In this document: piece after piece, positions 11,701 to 22,899 of the stretch
Position numbering within the stretch: the stretch's first letter is position 1
Layout: each line of letters opens with the position of its first letter
DNA from: Garcia nutans
Lineage: Eukaryota > Streptophyta > Magnoliopsida > Malpighiales > Euphorbiaceae
Length of the DNA stretch: 64,000 nucleotides
Direction: 5' to 3'
NCBI GenBank assembly: GCA_947685225.1
Contig: CANTUV010000035.1
Location: 41,416,001 to 41,480,000 of the forward strand
The notes under the pieces: model-generated
What the model saw: the letters and a program-made list of their open reading frames with translations, nothing else
Databases searched by the model: none
What the model was told of the DNA's origin: nothing
Program-made: the position numbers and the translations under genes

Positions 11701-12497
11701 TGCTACTACAATACAGATTCCAGCAACATCAACACTACATCCAATAAACCACTTACTTCCACCATCTTCCACTTCAAACAAACTTAACTAAACACACCTA
11801 AAAACCATAATAACTTACAAAAACACTCAAAGCAACTCAAACATACATCAAACACACTTCATAATCATCATCACAAACTCAAAACACAACCACAACACTT
11901 TCTCTTCCAACAAACTTACTCTTTCCTTCAATCCAACCCCAAAATCCAAAATCAATTGAACCAAACACTCTTAAGCACACCAAAATCAAACAAACACATA
12001 CTATCCACAATTAAACTCAAACACAACTTCAATCAAAACAAAAGAAATCAAGAGGGAACTTACCAAAGTTGATGAAACTTCACAATTTCAACTTAATCTC
12101 TTGAATCTTCCTTCAATTTACTCTTAGAAATCAAAGTCCCTCTCTTGTCTCTTGTCTTTGGTGAGTGCTGGTCAAACCACAAAGAAAGAAGAAGAAAAAT
12201 GAAAAAGAAGAAGAAGCAAAGTCAAATATCTAATCTCCACCAAGCAATATCAATAAAATATTCAAATAATTCTCTTCCACTCATTTTACTTTTCCCATTT
12301 TCCATTAATTAAATAAAATCAATAAATATCTTCCTTTGACCACATAACAATTTGACTTGTATATGTTGTATATATTTCCATATATACAACCTATACACTC
12401 TCTCTTTAATTCTTTTCTCTTTCCAATTTAACATATACACTTAATCCAATTACAACAATAATACCAAAACTTCTAGGCTACACTTTGGGATATAACA

Positions 12498-12903
12498 AGG
12501 AGGATCATGATAGGCATTTGCAAATTGTATTGCAAACTCTGAGAGAGAAGCAGTTGTATGCTAAGCTATCTATGTGTGAGTTCTGGCTCGATCAAGTAGC
12601 TTTTCTTGGTTATGTGGTTTCAGCAGAGGGTATTAGAGTTGATCCAAGTAAGGTTGAGGTTATCTTGAATTGGAGTCCACCGAAGACTGTGAGAGAGGTT
12701 AGATGTTTTCTAGGATTGGCAGGCTATTATCGTCTGTTTGTGAAGAGTTTTTCTATGATAGCTACACCACTCACTAGATTGCTTCGGAAAGGAGTTAGAT
12801 TTGTGTGGATAGATCCGTGTCAGGTGAATTTTGAGTAGCCGAGGGAGATGTTGACTCAGGCTCCTATCCTTACCCTGCCTATGGAAGGTAAACCATATGT
12901 GAT
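12498..12903 (+). pseudogene. Element B pol, part 1: C-terminal RT fragment
   Basis: Plus-strand Tekay reverse transcriptase starting mid-domain just after the E1 LTR edge. It reads DHDRHLQIVLQTLREKQ... through FLGLAGYY to a stop at 12836-12838 (gag to tag) and continues ...MLTQAPILTLP to KPYVI at 12903. There E2 is inserted; the reading resumes at 30729 with YSDAS. The 5' part of element B (gag, protease, RT palm with the IDD motif) is missing from the window. Confidence 0.92.
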
Positions 12904-13405
12904 TGTAGACCCTTAATTTTTGACTCAGACCGGTTCAATATATTTTGTTTAGTCCAAAATAAATTTTGTGTTGTCTAATATATTTTAATTGGTCCAAAAT
13001 AATTTTTGTTATCTTAATTAAATAATTTTTGCTTTATTATCTAATTTTTATTGATAAAAAATAAAAATCAACAAATAAAAATAAAAATCGGCGACGGAAA
13101 AATCATCCTCGAAAACCACCAGTGCGGGCAAAATGGCCGGGCTATTTCGCTTGCAGGAATTTCTTGCCGGCGAAATGGCCCGTAGGCCTATTCCCCGCCC
13201 CCTGCTGCAGCCAACTGCAGTAGATTTTTTTGCCAGTGCAATTTTTCCTGCGGCAAATTTTTTTCACCAGCGCAATTTTTCCGCGGCAGTTTTTTCACCA
13301 GCAGACGCAAATTTTTCGAAACCTAATACAATTAGGTTTCAGTTTCCTTTTCTTATTAAATATTGTATGCCGTGAGTAACTAGAAAAAAAAAATGATAAA
13401 AAACT

Positions 13406-13415
13406 TCTATAAATA
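13406..13415 (+). promoter_or_regulatory. Candidate TATA box of the E2 5' LTR
   Basis: tctataaata stands about 500 bp into the LTR and is kept in the right LTR (tataaata at 29001-29008). It would drive the sense genomic transcript. Confidence 0.5.
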
Positions 13416-14558
13416 ACAACACAAAAAGGGAGGAAAAGGGATCAGAAAAATTGGGACGAAATTGGAGATTTTGAAACCGAATCTGTGAAGGAAAGCAGTG
13501 TAACCAAGCTGATTTTGTGAGAGAGCCAAAAAACAATTCAAGCAATTCATCAAAGGCATCAACTGCCTTTGTTTTTGTTGATAAGCAATTTTTTTGGGTG
13601 TAACTCACAAAGCAAGGTTTGAGCTCTTAAATTATTTTTTTGTTTTTATCACAGTAGCTTAATTCATGAAATTGTGTTTGTCAAAATCAAAAACCTTAGA
13701 ACTTTAATTTAGTTTTTCTAAAGTTAAAAACCTTATTTCGTTTTTTTTTTCTAAAAGACATAAAATTGTTATTTTTACTTCTTCAAAACTCCAAAACTCT
13801 AATTTACTTTCCAAATTATCAAAACCCTTAAATTATACTCTATTACTTTTTAAAAGCCTTAAAAACTACTTTCTTGCTTTTATAAACTTTAAATCATTTG
13901 TTTATTTTCATAAAACTTCATAAAAGCATCAAATTGATTTTCAAATCCTAAAAGCTTCATGCATCACCAAAAACCCTAATTTTAAATCACTAAACCCTAA
14001 CTCAACTTCAAACCTAAAATAGTGAACACTAACCTCTTTAAAACCTTAAACCCTAATTTTTTTATGAACCCTAATCCTTTAAAACCTTAAAAATCATATA
14101 AACACAAATATTTTAATTTTACACAGTAAGCTTGAATCATTTAAAACCACAAATGAAAAGTATTTTAAAGTGTCCAAAACCCTAGTTTCATGATTTCACC
14201 ATTCAAACCTTAATTTGGTTAATCAAAGTGTCTTACCAACCTTTTAAAACATAAAATCCTTAATTTATTTTAATTCTTTAAAAGGTCACAGTAGCTTAAA
14301 CTCATGAAAATCCAAAACCCTAAACATATGAAATAAAGGATCCTAAATGGAAACAGTAGCTATAACTTAGATTTTTTATTTGCCTTATTCAATTCTATAT
14401 TTGATTATGTATTGATTTATTTTATTTAATACTTGATTTATTTAATTTATTATGGATGAATGTTTACTTTTTATTGATATTTAATACCTTTGATGAATGA
14501 TTTATTTATGATGAATGGTTATTTACTTTTATCAATTTATTTAGATTTCCAAATGTTG

Positions 14559-14730
14559 TAAGAGGTATGTTTCCACCTGGTGGGTACCTCATTAGTTAAA
14601 TATCATGTAATTCAATTTTTTTTTCTATTTTAGAACCTATGTAAAGGGCATGTTTCTACCTTTCGGTGGGTGTCCTATTTAGGCATGTGATGTAAGACAT
14701 GTTTCCATCTTCGGATGGGTGTCCATTTAT
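14559..14730 (+). repeat. Three tandem hairpin modules in the E2 LTR
   Basis: Each module reads ATGTTTC, a stem-loop, then GGTGTCC or GTACCTC. The stems are CCACC/GGTGG, CTACC/GGTGG (one T.G) and CCATC/GATGG with a TTCG loop. The right LTR has the same three modules at about 30174-30330, and the E6 LTR has them on the minus strand at about 49305-49470. Confidence 0.7.
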
Positions 14731-15116
14731 TTGTTTTGCTTGGACCTTGCTTTGATTTTAATATAATGATGCTTTCTTTTAATTATTGTGTGTAATATGG
14801 ATAATATTTTTATATTTAAGAATGTTATAATATTAAGACCTGTAAAGGAGGCCGGTTCCAATGAACCGGGCGTTGTGGGGGTGCTGGGCCATTTCTCACC
14901 TTCCCCACACATACCCAAATTTCCGAACCCATTAGGGGGTTGGGGATTCCTTAGGAATCGAGTCATTAACCCCTTTCTTTTTTCCCGGCCCGTCCAGGTG
15001 GCGACTTCCATTTTCTCCAGACTTAGGTCTGTGTTCTCTAAGGCCCCGAGCCTAAACTGTGCCGAAGTCGTAAGAACCATTCTACCAGGAGTGGGGGCAA
15101 AAATCCCTGCTCACAG

Positions 15117-15135
15117 TGGCGACTCCACTGGGGAT
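15117..15135 (+). promoter_or_regulatory. E2 primer binding site
   Basis: TGGCGACTCCACTGGGGAT lies one base after the LTR end. It is of the type reported for Ogre elements, primed by tRNA-Arg; I assign the tRNA from memory and have not aligned it. Confidence 0.7.
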
Positions 15136-16280
15136 AAGAGAAGTTGATTCCGTTGGTTTTTATATTATTCTATTCTTTCTTATAATGATATTATCCATTG
15201 CATCATATTAGATTGCATCGTGTGCGTGAGTTAGGACACCCGTGTTACCCATGTTATGTTATGGAAGGGATACAATACTTTCACTCAAGGTATGGAGATC
15301 GAGCATGACATAACCACTCATAGCCTCGTACCATTTGGTATATACTTGCTATGGGAACCTAAGCCTTTTAACCCAAAGATTAAAGCTCATGTAATTGGCC
15401 TAGTTACTTTCCTTAGGTTTTTACCCCAAATGCATGTTGTTTGACTATGGTTAATTTATCTTGGCTTAAATCAAGGCTTATTTGGTTTGTTCTTTTTCTA
15501 ATATGACCTAAGTACATTGTAAGCTCAAAATAATTTTTTTCTTTAAATCCAAAAGACCAAAGCTATTTTCAAAAATTTTCAAGATGGTCTTTGGACATAA
15601 GACTTTTCTAAAAACAAATAAAAAATTCTTTGGCCCACGGGCCAAATACTAAACCTAAAATCCATTTTTCTAAAATCTTTTTATGGGCTTAGAAACAAAA
15701 TTATTTTAACCCAATCTTTTCTTACAATTGCAAAATATTGAGGTCAATTATGAAATACCAAAAATCAATTGTGGGCCTAGTTTATACTAAGAATAAATCA
15801 ACCATGGGCTTGTTTTTGGCATGAACCATTAGTTATCTTTTTCAAGTGAGAAATCTATCTATAATAAACCTATCAATTTAGTTTTAATCCAACATAGCAT
15901 AAAAGCTACTTCAGTTGGTTGAATGGATTAAAACCTAATCAATGGGAATTATCATGGATTGATTTCCTTTTTCGAAAATATAACTATTGGTTGAAACGTC
16001 CGAGGGAATCATTCGAAAGCAAGATGCCCCATGTTGGTATTTTGTTAACCATATACCTAGGAAAAGAGACTCGTCATTCGTGTGTGGATGTTATAAGGTT
16101 GGAAGGAACGTCCTAATTATCTTTCTTTGTTAATTGTTCGTGCATACATTTGCATCTCATATCATTAATCCTCTCTGGCTCACAGCCCTGGATTACGACA
16201 GTTCAAAAGCTTACAACAATCCGACCTACGCCGGAGACAAAGTATCTAGCAATGACTCAATCACTTGCTCACTAAAAACA
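15136..16280 (+). other. E2 5' leader, no gene seen
   Basis: About 1.1 kb between the primer site and the gag start. Short frames at 15256-15444 and 15919-16116 show no domain. A frame is open upstream of gag from 16134 but has no recognised similarity, so I start gag at the later ATG. Confidence 0.6.
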
Positions 16281-17530
16281 ATGGAGCCCGAACAAATTCA
16301 GAAGATGGTGGATGAGGCCCTCAATGCCAAAATGGAAGAAATAAAAGAGGCCCTAGCTGAGACCATGAAGAACCAATTGACTGCAATCTTAGAGAATCAT
16401 GTTGAGGCATATACTAGCACTAAGAAGCCAAGGGACAAAGGGAAGACTAAAGTTGGTGAAGTGGTTTTTGATGATGAAAAAGTGATCATTGATGACGATG
16501 ATGATTGGGCTCAATACTACCAAGATGTTCAAGAGAAGAAGAAAGAACCGAAGGTTGTTGAGAAAGCAACTATTGAAAAGACCGAGACATTCGATGTTGA
16601 AAAGATGATTGCTGATTTAGAAAAGAAATTTGAGAAGAAGTTAAAAACCGAAGAGATGTCTGAGATCGACAAACTATTTGAACAAGATGAAGAGGTCCCT
16701 GATAAGTTGAAGATGCCTTCCTTTGCTAAGTACAATGGCACCGAAAATCCTCATCTCCATATGAAGTAGTGTATCACTGCCATGTAGTCTGCCTGAGCTA
16801 CTAAGGCTCAAACCCTAAGGTACTTTATGCTCTCATTGGACCCTGTTGTCCAAAACTGGTTCAATACCTTAGATGATGGAACACAAAAGAGTTGGGATCT
16901 ACTTTACAAAGCCTTTATCCAACAATATGGATATAATGTGGAGTTAGAAGTTACCTTAATGGAAGTGGAGTCCATTAGGCAAAGGCCAAATGAGAATTTT
17001 ATGGACTATGTGAAAAGGTGGAGAAACAAGGCCGCTTTACTCAAAAAGAGACCCGATGAATCTGATCAAATAAGGATGATTGTAAGAGGGGTGTTGCCTA
17101 GTCTTCATGAGAGGATGTCTCATATACTCATCCGTGATTTCAAAGATCTTCTCCAAGCTGGTTTCAAATTGAAGAATGGGAAAGGGAGAAGAGCCGTTTT
17201 GCAACAAAAAGGAATGAGAAAGGTAGCTATCAATCTGGTAGCCAAAGCATGCAAAAGGCCTTCGGTGTTAATGCTACTAACCAAGGAACGAGGAGATAAT
17301 TTTCAGAATTAGGAAAACCAATGTCCTGGGTTCTCAATAAGCTTCAAAGAAAGGGATTGTTACAACCCTTAAATTCTCGTCCTTTGCCTAACCCTCTCCC
17401 ACCTAATTTTGACACCAAAGCATTTTGTCAATTTCACCAAATGCAAGGGCATGACACGGATAGATGTGTGAGGTTGTGACATGAGATCTAAAATCTAATT
17501 GATAATGGGAAGCTACCCGAGCCCAACAAG
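16281..17530 (+). pseudogene. E2 gag (broken)
   Basis: Capsid and nucleocapsid protein of a Tat-type element. The start chosen is the ATG at 16281 (MEPEQIQKMVDEALNAK), which opens a lysine- and glutamate-rich, probably coiled-coil N-terminus. The frame stops at 16767 after ...NPHLHMK, with further stops near 16784-16799. The Retrotrans_gag core resumes at 16827-17312 (PVVQNWFNTL..., FMDYVKRWRNKAA, VRGVLPSLHERM). After another break a CCHC-like knuckle, C-Q-F-H...GHDTDRC, is readable at about 17424-17470, followed by a stop in L-stop-HEIQNLID. Four or more stops mean no functional Gag. Confidence 0.85.
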
Positions 17531-17590
17531 CCAAACACCAAAGACAACCCATTACCAAAGTTCAATAGTGTACCACCACCGGCAACCTTC

Positions 17591-18604
17591 ATGATTGGAG
17601 GAGGTTTGCATGAGGATTTTGTCATGTCTTCTTTTCAAGATGTGGGTGGAGAAGCAACCAAAGAAGAAGAGGCATTTGTCAAAATTGAACAAGCTATGAT
17701 GGGTGGAGAAATAGCAATTTGTGTTGTCAACGGGTTTTGGGATTTAAGTGATAGTGATGATGATATTGTACCCAAGAAGGAGGAGTGGACTTGGTCCAAG
17801 CCCGAAGAAGATGAGGTGATGAACACTAGATCCGGTAAGCCTTATGCAAGGCCACCACCTAAGGAGGTAGAAACTCATAAGGGAAAGGAAGTTGAAGTAG
17901 AAGAAGATGATGCTGTGCTCAAGCAATTGAAAAGAACCCAAGCAAGTGTTAGCATTTGGGACTTATTAGCTACTTCTAAAAAGCACCGAGAAACTATGGC
18001 CAAAGCCTTAGCTAGCATGCCAATTTCTACCTCCACAACACCGGAGGAGTTGATGAACTTCATAAAAATTGGGGAAGTAATGAAATGTGAAGAGGTTCAA
18101 GAAAAGAGTGAAGTTAATATGGGTGCAGTTTCTTTTTCGGATGCGAACTTACCGGAGGAGGGGAGAGACCACATCCGCCCTCTCTTTATCAAAATAGAAG
18201 TCAAGGGGAAGAGGACTTCTTGTGTTATGGTAGATGATGGGTCTGCCATAAATGTTTGTCCACTTAAGATACTACCAAAGCTAGCCATGTCGACAAGAGA
18301 TCTAAACCCGATCGAGGTAACGATTCGAGCTTATGACAACACTAAGAGGCATGCCGAAGGGACTTTCAAAGCGGCTGTCAAGGTTGATCCAATTGAATCT
18401 ATTGTTGAATTTGTTATTTTGGACATACCGGTTACCTTTGCCTTGCTCTTGGGGTGGCCATGGTTTCATCCTCTCCTTCCACTCTTCATCAAAAGATCAA
18501 GTTCCCCGACGGAGATGGGACAGTGGTCATTGAAGCTGAAGACAATGAGATTGTTAACACTTTAATGATTGAGAGGCCTCTCAATGGTTTTCAAGTAGCT
18601 GCAA
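17591..18604 (+). pseudogene. E2 retropepsin-type protease region
   Basis: The aspartic protease that would process the polyprotein. A long acidic linker (FVMSSFQDVGGE...) precedes the core, in which VMVDDGSAINVCPL is the active-site loop with the D-D-G-S variant common in Ogre/Tat elements. The partner strand VEFVILDIP...LLLGWPW follows. The frame runs open from 17591 to 18565 and then, after a frameshift, ...DGTVVIEAEDNEIVN to about 18604. Since 17591 continues the frame after the gag stop region, the ATG at 17591 is only the first in-frame methionine and not a real start. Confidence 0.82.
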
Positions 18605-18617
18605 TTTCTGATGAGTA

Positions 18618-18944
18618 GTGGATTCTAAAATCTTGAATATGATGAAGAACATGAACTACCTTCCCGGTGCTGGTCTTGGAAAGGGTAAGGCCGGTTTGAC
18701 AAAGTTGCCAGATTTTAGAACTCAAACTTCCAAGAAGGGGTTGGGATATGATGAAGACAATGATGTTTGGCTAAACAAGAGTGAGAAGATGAGCTTCCCA
18801 CCACTTGAAGAGATTTTTGTCAAAGCCCCAGATATGGGACCACTCCAAGGAAAGCCCGAGCCAATCATGTTCATGGGTAAGTTAATCCCAGGTTTTGAAA
18901 TTTTTGCAGATGTTGCCAAGCTAGTGGAGCAAGTGAAGAAATAA
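18618..18944 (+). pseudogene. E2 G-patch-like segment of pol
   Basis: A 108-codon stretch with NMNYLPGAGLGKGKAGLT... and GLGYDEDND resembles the glycine-rich G-patch-like segment between protease and RT in Ogre/Tat polyproteins. It is in the same frame as the RT region and separated from it by a single TAA (18942-18944), and out of frame with the protease. Confidence 0.65.
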
Positions 18945-20700
18945 CTCACCCTGCAAACCAGCAAAGAATCCAATCCAAAAGAGAAGAATGAAGCTATCCT
19001 AAAAGCCGAGAAGACTCCGGAGGAGATTGCTGCCCTGGTCGAAGAAAAGTTTGAAGACATCTTGCTTTATGATTCTGAGAACAATGATTTTGATTTTAAT
19101 TTGTCTGCTTTGTATGAGGATGATGATGTTTTCTTTTCCAAAATGAATGCAATAAAGTCTGATTTTGCTTACTTGTGTGATGTTTCTCCTGATGGTTGCA
19201 TACATTCAAATAGCAGTTACATGAGCATCTTTAATATTAATTCTGTTTACACACAATCATTAAATTTGGGAACAATTGAAAATTCTAAAAACATTAGCAT
19301 AGCATCCGACCTTACTCCTGATGAGAGAGAGAGATTTGAAAAAATATTCAAAAAATATGAAGAAGTGTTTGCTTGGTCTTATGAGGATATGCCTGGAATA
19401 GATCGAGACATAGCCGAGCATCATATTCCTACTTGCACTCACATAAAACCTATCAAACAAAAGCTTAGGAGATTAAGACCTGAGTGGGCTGAATTGGTTA
19501 AAGAAGAGGTCACTAAGAAAATACAAGTGAAGTTCCTTGAAGTGATAGAATATCCAGATTGGCTAGCCAACATAGTACCCGTGCCAAAGAAAGATGGGAG
19601 GATAAGGGTCTGCGTAGACTATAGAGATTTAAACAAGGCTTCCCTTAAGGATGATTTTCCTTTACCTCATATAGATGTTCTCATTGATAGTGCAACCTCT
19701 AGCATGCTACACTCGTTTGTAGATGGATTTTCCGGATACAATCAAGTGTTAATGGCCCAAGAGGATAAAGCCAAAACTACTTTCATTACTACATGGGGTA
19801 TATTTTGTTACAGGGTGATGTCGTTCGGCTTAAAGAATACTGGAGCAACCTACCAAAGGATGGCCACCACACTATTTCATGACATGATGCACAAAGAAGT
19901 TGAAGTATATGTTGATGATATGATGGTTAAATCAGATACAAGGGAGCAACACTTCCAAAACTTAGAATTATTCTTCGATAGAGCTTTGAAATATAAGCTA
20001 AGATTAAACCCGAAGAAGTGTGTATTCGGTGTTACTTCAGGCAAATTATTGGGACATGTAATTGGTCCGAATGGTATTGAGATTGATCCTGACAAAGTTA
20101 AAGCGATAAGGGATATGCCAGCCCCTAAGACGGAGAGAGAAGTTCGGGGATTTATCAGTAAATTACAAATATTAGCATATTTATAGTAAAGCTTACAATA
20201 ATCTATGAGCCTATCTTCAAGTTGCTTAGAAAGAATTAGCCGGTCATATGGAATATAGAGTGTCAAAAGGCCTTTGAGCGAATAAAAGAGTATTTGTTGA
20301 ATCCACCTGTTTTAAAACCACCTAAACCCAGCAAACCTCTATTACTATACTTAGCAGTAGAAGAAGAGTCGATAGGAGCCATGCTAGCCCAAGCAGATGA
20401 GTCAGGGATTAAGCATGCAATTTACTATTTGAGTAGAAAGTTCCTATCTTATGAAATTAAGTATAGTATCATTGAAAAGACCTGTATAGCCGTGGTTTGG
20501 TCTTCTGAGAAGTTGCGGCATTACTTTCAATCGTATAGTGTGCAAGCAATTTCCAGGTTGGATCCAATGAAGTACTTAAGGGAGACACCTTCTTTGATTG
20601 GAAAATATGGTTGATGGTTGATAATATTAGAGGAATTTGAGATTGAGTATGTAACCAGGAAAACAATCTAAGGTAGAGTGGTGGCAGAATTCCTGGCCTA
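18945..20700 (+). pseudogene. E2 reverse transcriptase and first RNase H (broken)
   Basis: RT copies the RNA genome; RNase H removes the template. The frame leading in (LKAEKTPEEIAALVEEKF) joins the long open frame 19062-20186. Motifs visible are VPVPKKDGRIRVCVDYRDLN, FPLPHIDVLID, SFVDGFSGYNQ, FGLKNTGATYQRM and the catalytic VYVDDMMVKS, then KCVFGVTSGKLLGHV. It stops at 20184. RNase H1 is at about 20294-20614 (LLLYLAVEEESIGAMLAQ..., YYLSRKFLSYEIKYS...), with further stops at 20615, 20669 and 20699. Compared with E3, the ...KPPKPSKPLLLYL block aligns throughout. Confidence 0.92.
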
Positions 20701-20731
20701 ACAACCATTACCAGAAAGCGAATAGGTAATC

Positions 20732-21157
20732 TTGGAATTTTCAGATGAACATTTAGAAGCAATTGAAGTACAAGGGTGGAAAATGTATTTTGATGGAGCA
20801 GTAAACAGGAAAGGAGCAGGTTTGGGAGTTATACTAGAATTGCTCGAAGGGGAACTCATCCCTTTAGCCAAAAAATTGAAATTTAGGGCAACCAATAATA
20901 TGGTGGAGTACGAAGCTTGTATTTTCGGTTTGAAAACCCTAATGATTATGAAGGTGGATAAGGTGGAAGTTTATGGCGATTCATTGCTAGTTGTATCACA
21001 AGTAAATGGAGAATGGGAGTTGAAAGAAGAAAAATTGAAAGCATACCACCATTACTTGACCATGATGAAGAAGAACTTTAAGGAGTGTAGGTTTATACAC
21101 CTATCAAGGGAAGAAAATCAGATGGCTGATGCCCTGGCCATATTGGCTTCGGTATGA
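20732..21157 (+). pseudogene. E2 second (archaeal-like) RNase H
   Basis: The frame contains GWKMYFDGAVNRKGAG, MVEYEACIFGLK, VYGDSLLVVSQVNGEWE and ENQMADALA, matching the RVT_3-type RNase HI fold with its D, E, D, D catalytic set. A second RNase H after the normal one is the diagnostic of the Tat lineage (Ogre, Retand, Grande). Open for 141 codons, ending in TGA at 21155-21157; a TAG just upstream (20723-20725) and another at 20699-20701 separate it from the preceding domain. Confidence 0.9.
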
Positions 21158-21193
21158 AAAAATCCTATCAGCCTATTTCTTAAGCCTCTAATT

Positions 21194-22489
21194 TTGACCA
21201 GTTCGTCAACTTCTTGCTATGAATATGAGACAATCATGGAAGTTGATACAGACCATGATGCGTGGTATGATACTATAAGACGATTTTTGGAAGAAAGAGA
21301 ATACCCACCGGGGGCAACAAAGAAAGAGAGAAGAGCCATAAGGAGGTGGTCATTGCAATACATCACCTTCCACGGAGAATTTATATCGAAGATGGCCTGA
21401 TGGAGTGCATTTAAGATGTTTAAGAAAGCTTGAAGTGGAGTGCATCATGTCAGAAATACATGCGAGAAATTGCGGTCCACACATGAGTGGTTTGGCCCTA
21501 GTTAAGAAGATTATTCGACAAGGTTACTACTGGTTAACCAAGGAGAAGTGCCAACAATGTCAGATGTATGGTAACTTGAATCACATGCCTCCTGAAGAAT
21601 TTCATTCTATGTCTTCACCCTGGCCATTTGCCACCTGGGGTATCGACATTATAAGAGAGATACATCCGATAGCCTCAAACGGTCACCATTTCATTGTGGT
21701 AGCAGTAGATTATTTTTCAAAATGGGTCGAAGCTGAATCCTTCAATAAACTGGGTGCAAGCCAAATGGCTAAGTTTATTGAAAAGAACCTCATCTGCAAA
21801 TACAGGGTCCCGCATAGTGTGATATCAGACAATGGGGTATAGTTTCAAGGAGCAGTTAAGGATTTATTCTCAAAATACCAAATCCATCATCATCGATCTT
21901 CTCCTTATAGACCAAAGGCTAATGGCAGCGTGGAAGCAACAAACAAGACAATTAAGCAAATTCTGTCTAAGATGACCAAGACTTACAGGGATTGGTCAGA
22001 GATGCTTCCCTTTACTTTATGGGGATATAGGACAAGTGTGCGAACACCTACTGGAATGACGCCTTTCTCTTTGGTTTATGGGATGGAAGCAGTATTGCCA
22101 ATTGAAATAGAAATTAAGTCATTGATTGAGAGTAGTCTTGGAAGCTGAACTGCCTGAAATGGAATGGGTAGCAAGCAGATACACACAATTAGGTCTATTA
22201 GAAGAGAGAAGGTTAAAAGCACTGTATCATCACCAAACTGTATCAAAAGAAGATATCTCGAGCCTACAATACAAGGGTTAAAATCAGAAAATTCAGAGTT
22301 GGGAATTTGGTGTTGAAGCAATGTATGCCTAATGTATCTGATCCAAGAGGGAAGTTCAGACCTAGCTGGGAAGGGCCATATGTCGTGAAACAAGTCATGA
22401 ATAAAGGTGCGGTGAAGTTATCAGACATGGACGGGAATGAATTTAGTGAGCCAGTAAACATTGACAGGTTGAAGAGGTTTTATGTATGA
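21194..22489 (+). pseudogene. E2 integrase (broken)
   Basis: Inserts cDNA into the host chromosome. The N-terminal part is at 21194-21400; the zinc-binding part ends CQQCQMYGNLNHMPP. The core carries GIDIIREIHP (first Asp), DYFSKWVEAE, VPHSVISDNG (second Asp) and NGSVEATNKTIKQIL (Glu). The frame stops right after ISDNGV at 21840 and continues at 21843-22148. The C-terminal LKQCMPNVSDPRGKFRPSWEGPYVV...DRLKRFYV (22307-22489) has the GPY-type ending. Compared with E3, about ten residues (around ERDCIEFMKK) are missing before CQQC. No chromodomain follows. Confidence 0.9.
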
Positions 22490-22514
22490 TAGGAAAAAAG
22501 GAAAAAAGAGCTCG

Positions 22515-22656
22515 CTAGGTTGAAAACCCAAAAAGGGCAGCCTAGGTAAAAGTTAGAGCAGTCCGCTAGTTCCGAAAACCCGAAAGGACAGGCTAGGCAA
22601 CAATTAGGGCTAAATGAGAGAAAATCATCAATTAGAAAACCCGAAAGGGCTAATTG
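22515..22656 (+). ncRNA. E2 stem-loop array, first triplet
   Basis: Three units after the integrase stop share a core GAAAACCC-n-GGGC inside a variable outer stem. Unit 1 (22515-22545): CTAGGTT/AGCCTAG. Unit 2 (22566-22596): CTAG/CTAG with two T.G steps. Unit 3 (22629-22656): CAATTAG/CTAATTG around CCC-GAAA-GGG, a GNRA-type loop. I call it a candidate RNA structure in the sense transcript. Confidence 0.6.
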
Positions 22657-22899
22657 GCAACAGGACTAATCTTGTGTGTGCTGGCTTTATGTTTGGTTGT
22701 TCCCCAATTTAATAAGATAGAATTAATGTTAAAATTGTTCCATGTGCACTGTTATAAATATTCGACCAGATATGGATGAAATAAATAAACACAATAGCAA
22801 AAGGTGATGACAAATTATAAATGGAAAAGAAGCATCTTTTATTACTTTAATTATTTTTTCATCCTAACAATCCACTTTCTAAATTGACAAATGTAAAAT

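Larger units (their letters stand above)
1386..12497 (-). mobile_element. E1: decayed Tekay-type chromovirus (Ty3/gypsy)
   Basis: The element runs right to left: 5' LTR 9919-12497, primer site 9899-9911, gag 9750-8532, pol 5159-1676, purine tract 1600-1618, remnant 3' LTR 1386-1599. Integrase followed by a GPY/F-like region and a terminal chromodomain-like segment places it among chromoviruses, Tekay/Del-like. It is dead: frameshifts and stops in gag and pol, most of the 3' LTR lost, and a solo LTR inserted between gag and pol. Its right edge abuts the RT of element B, so E1 probably inserted into B and lost its left flank later. Confidence 0.88.
9919..12497 (-). repeat. E1 5' LTR
   Basis: The 2579-bp LTR runs from TGTAACACCC (9919) to GGATATAACA (12497) on the plus strand. 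It has the Tekay hairpin at 10301-10317, a run of imperfect repeats around 'aacctagcttcaaggg' at about 10585-10830, and degenerate ACACGGGCGTGTC-type motifs at 11466-11700. No gene is present; 10317-10692, 11101-11289 and 11596-11787 are chance frames. Related to, but clearly diverged from, the E4 LTR. Confidence 0.9.
12904..15115 (+). repeat. E2 left (5') LTR
   Basis: The 2212-bp LTR starts TGTAGACCC and ends CTCACA. Its first part has GC-rich subrepeats (gccagcgcaattttt.ccgcggca) at about 13220-13320, then a TATA-like box at 13406, an ACCCTAA/AAACCTTAA-rich zone at 13700-14340 and three hairpins at 14559-14730. Open frames in it (13133-13375, 14788-15147 and the minus-strand ones) are shadows. 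Confidence 0.92.
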
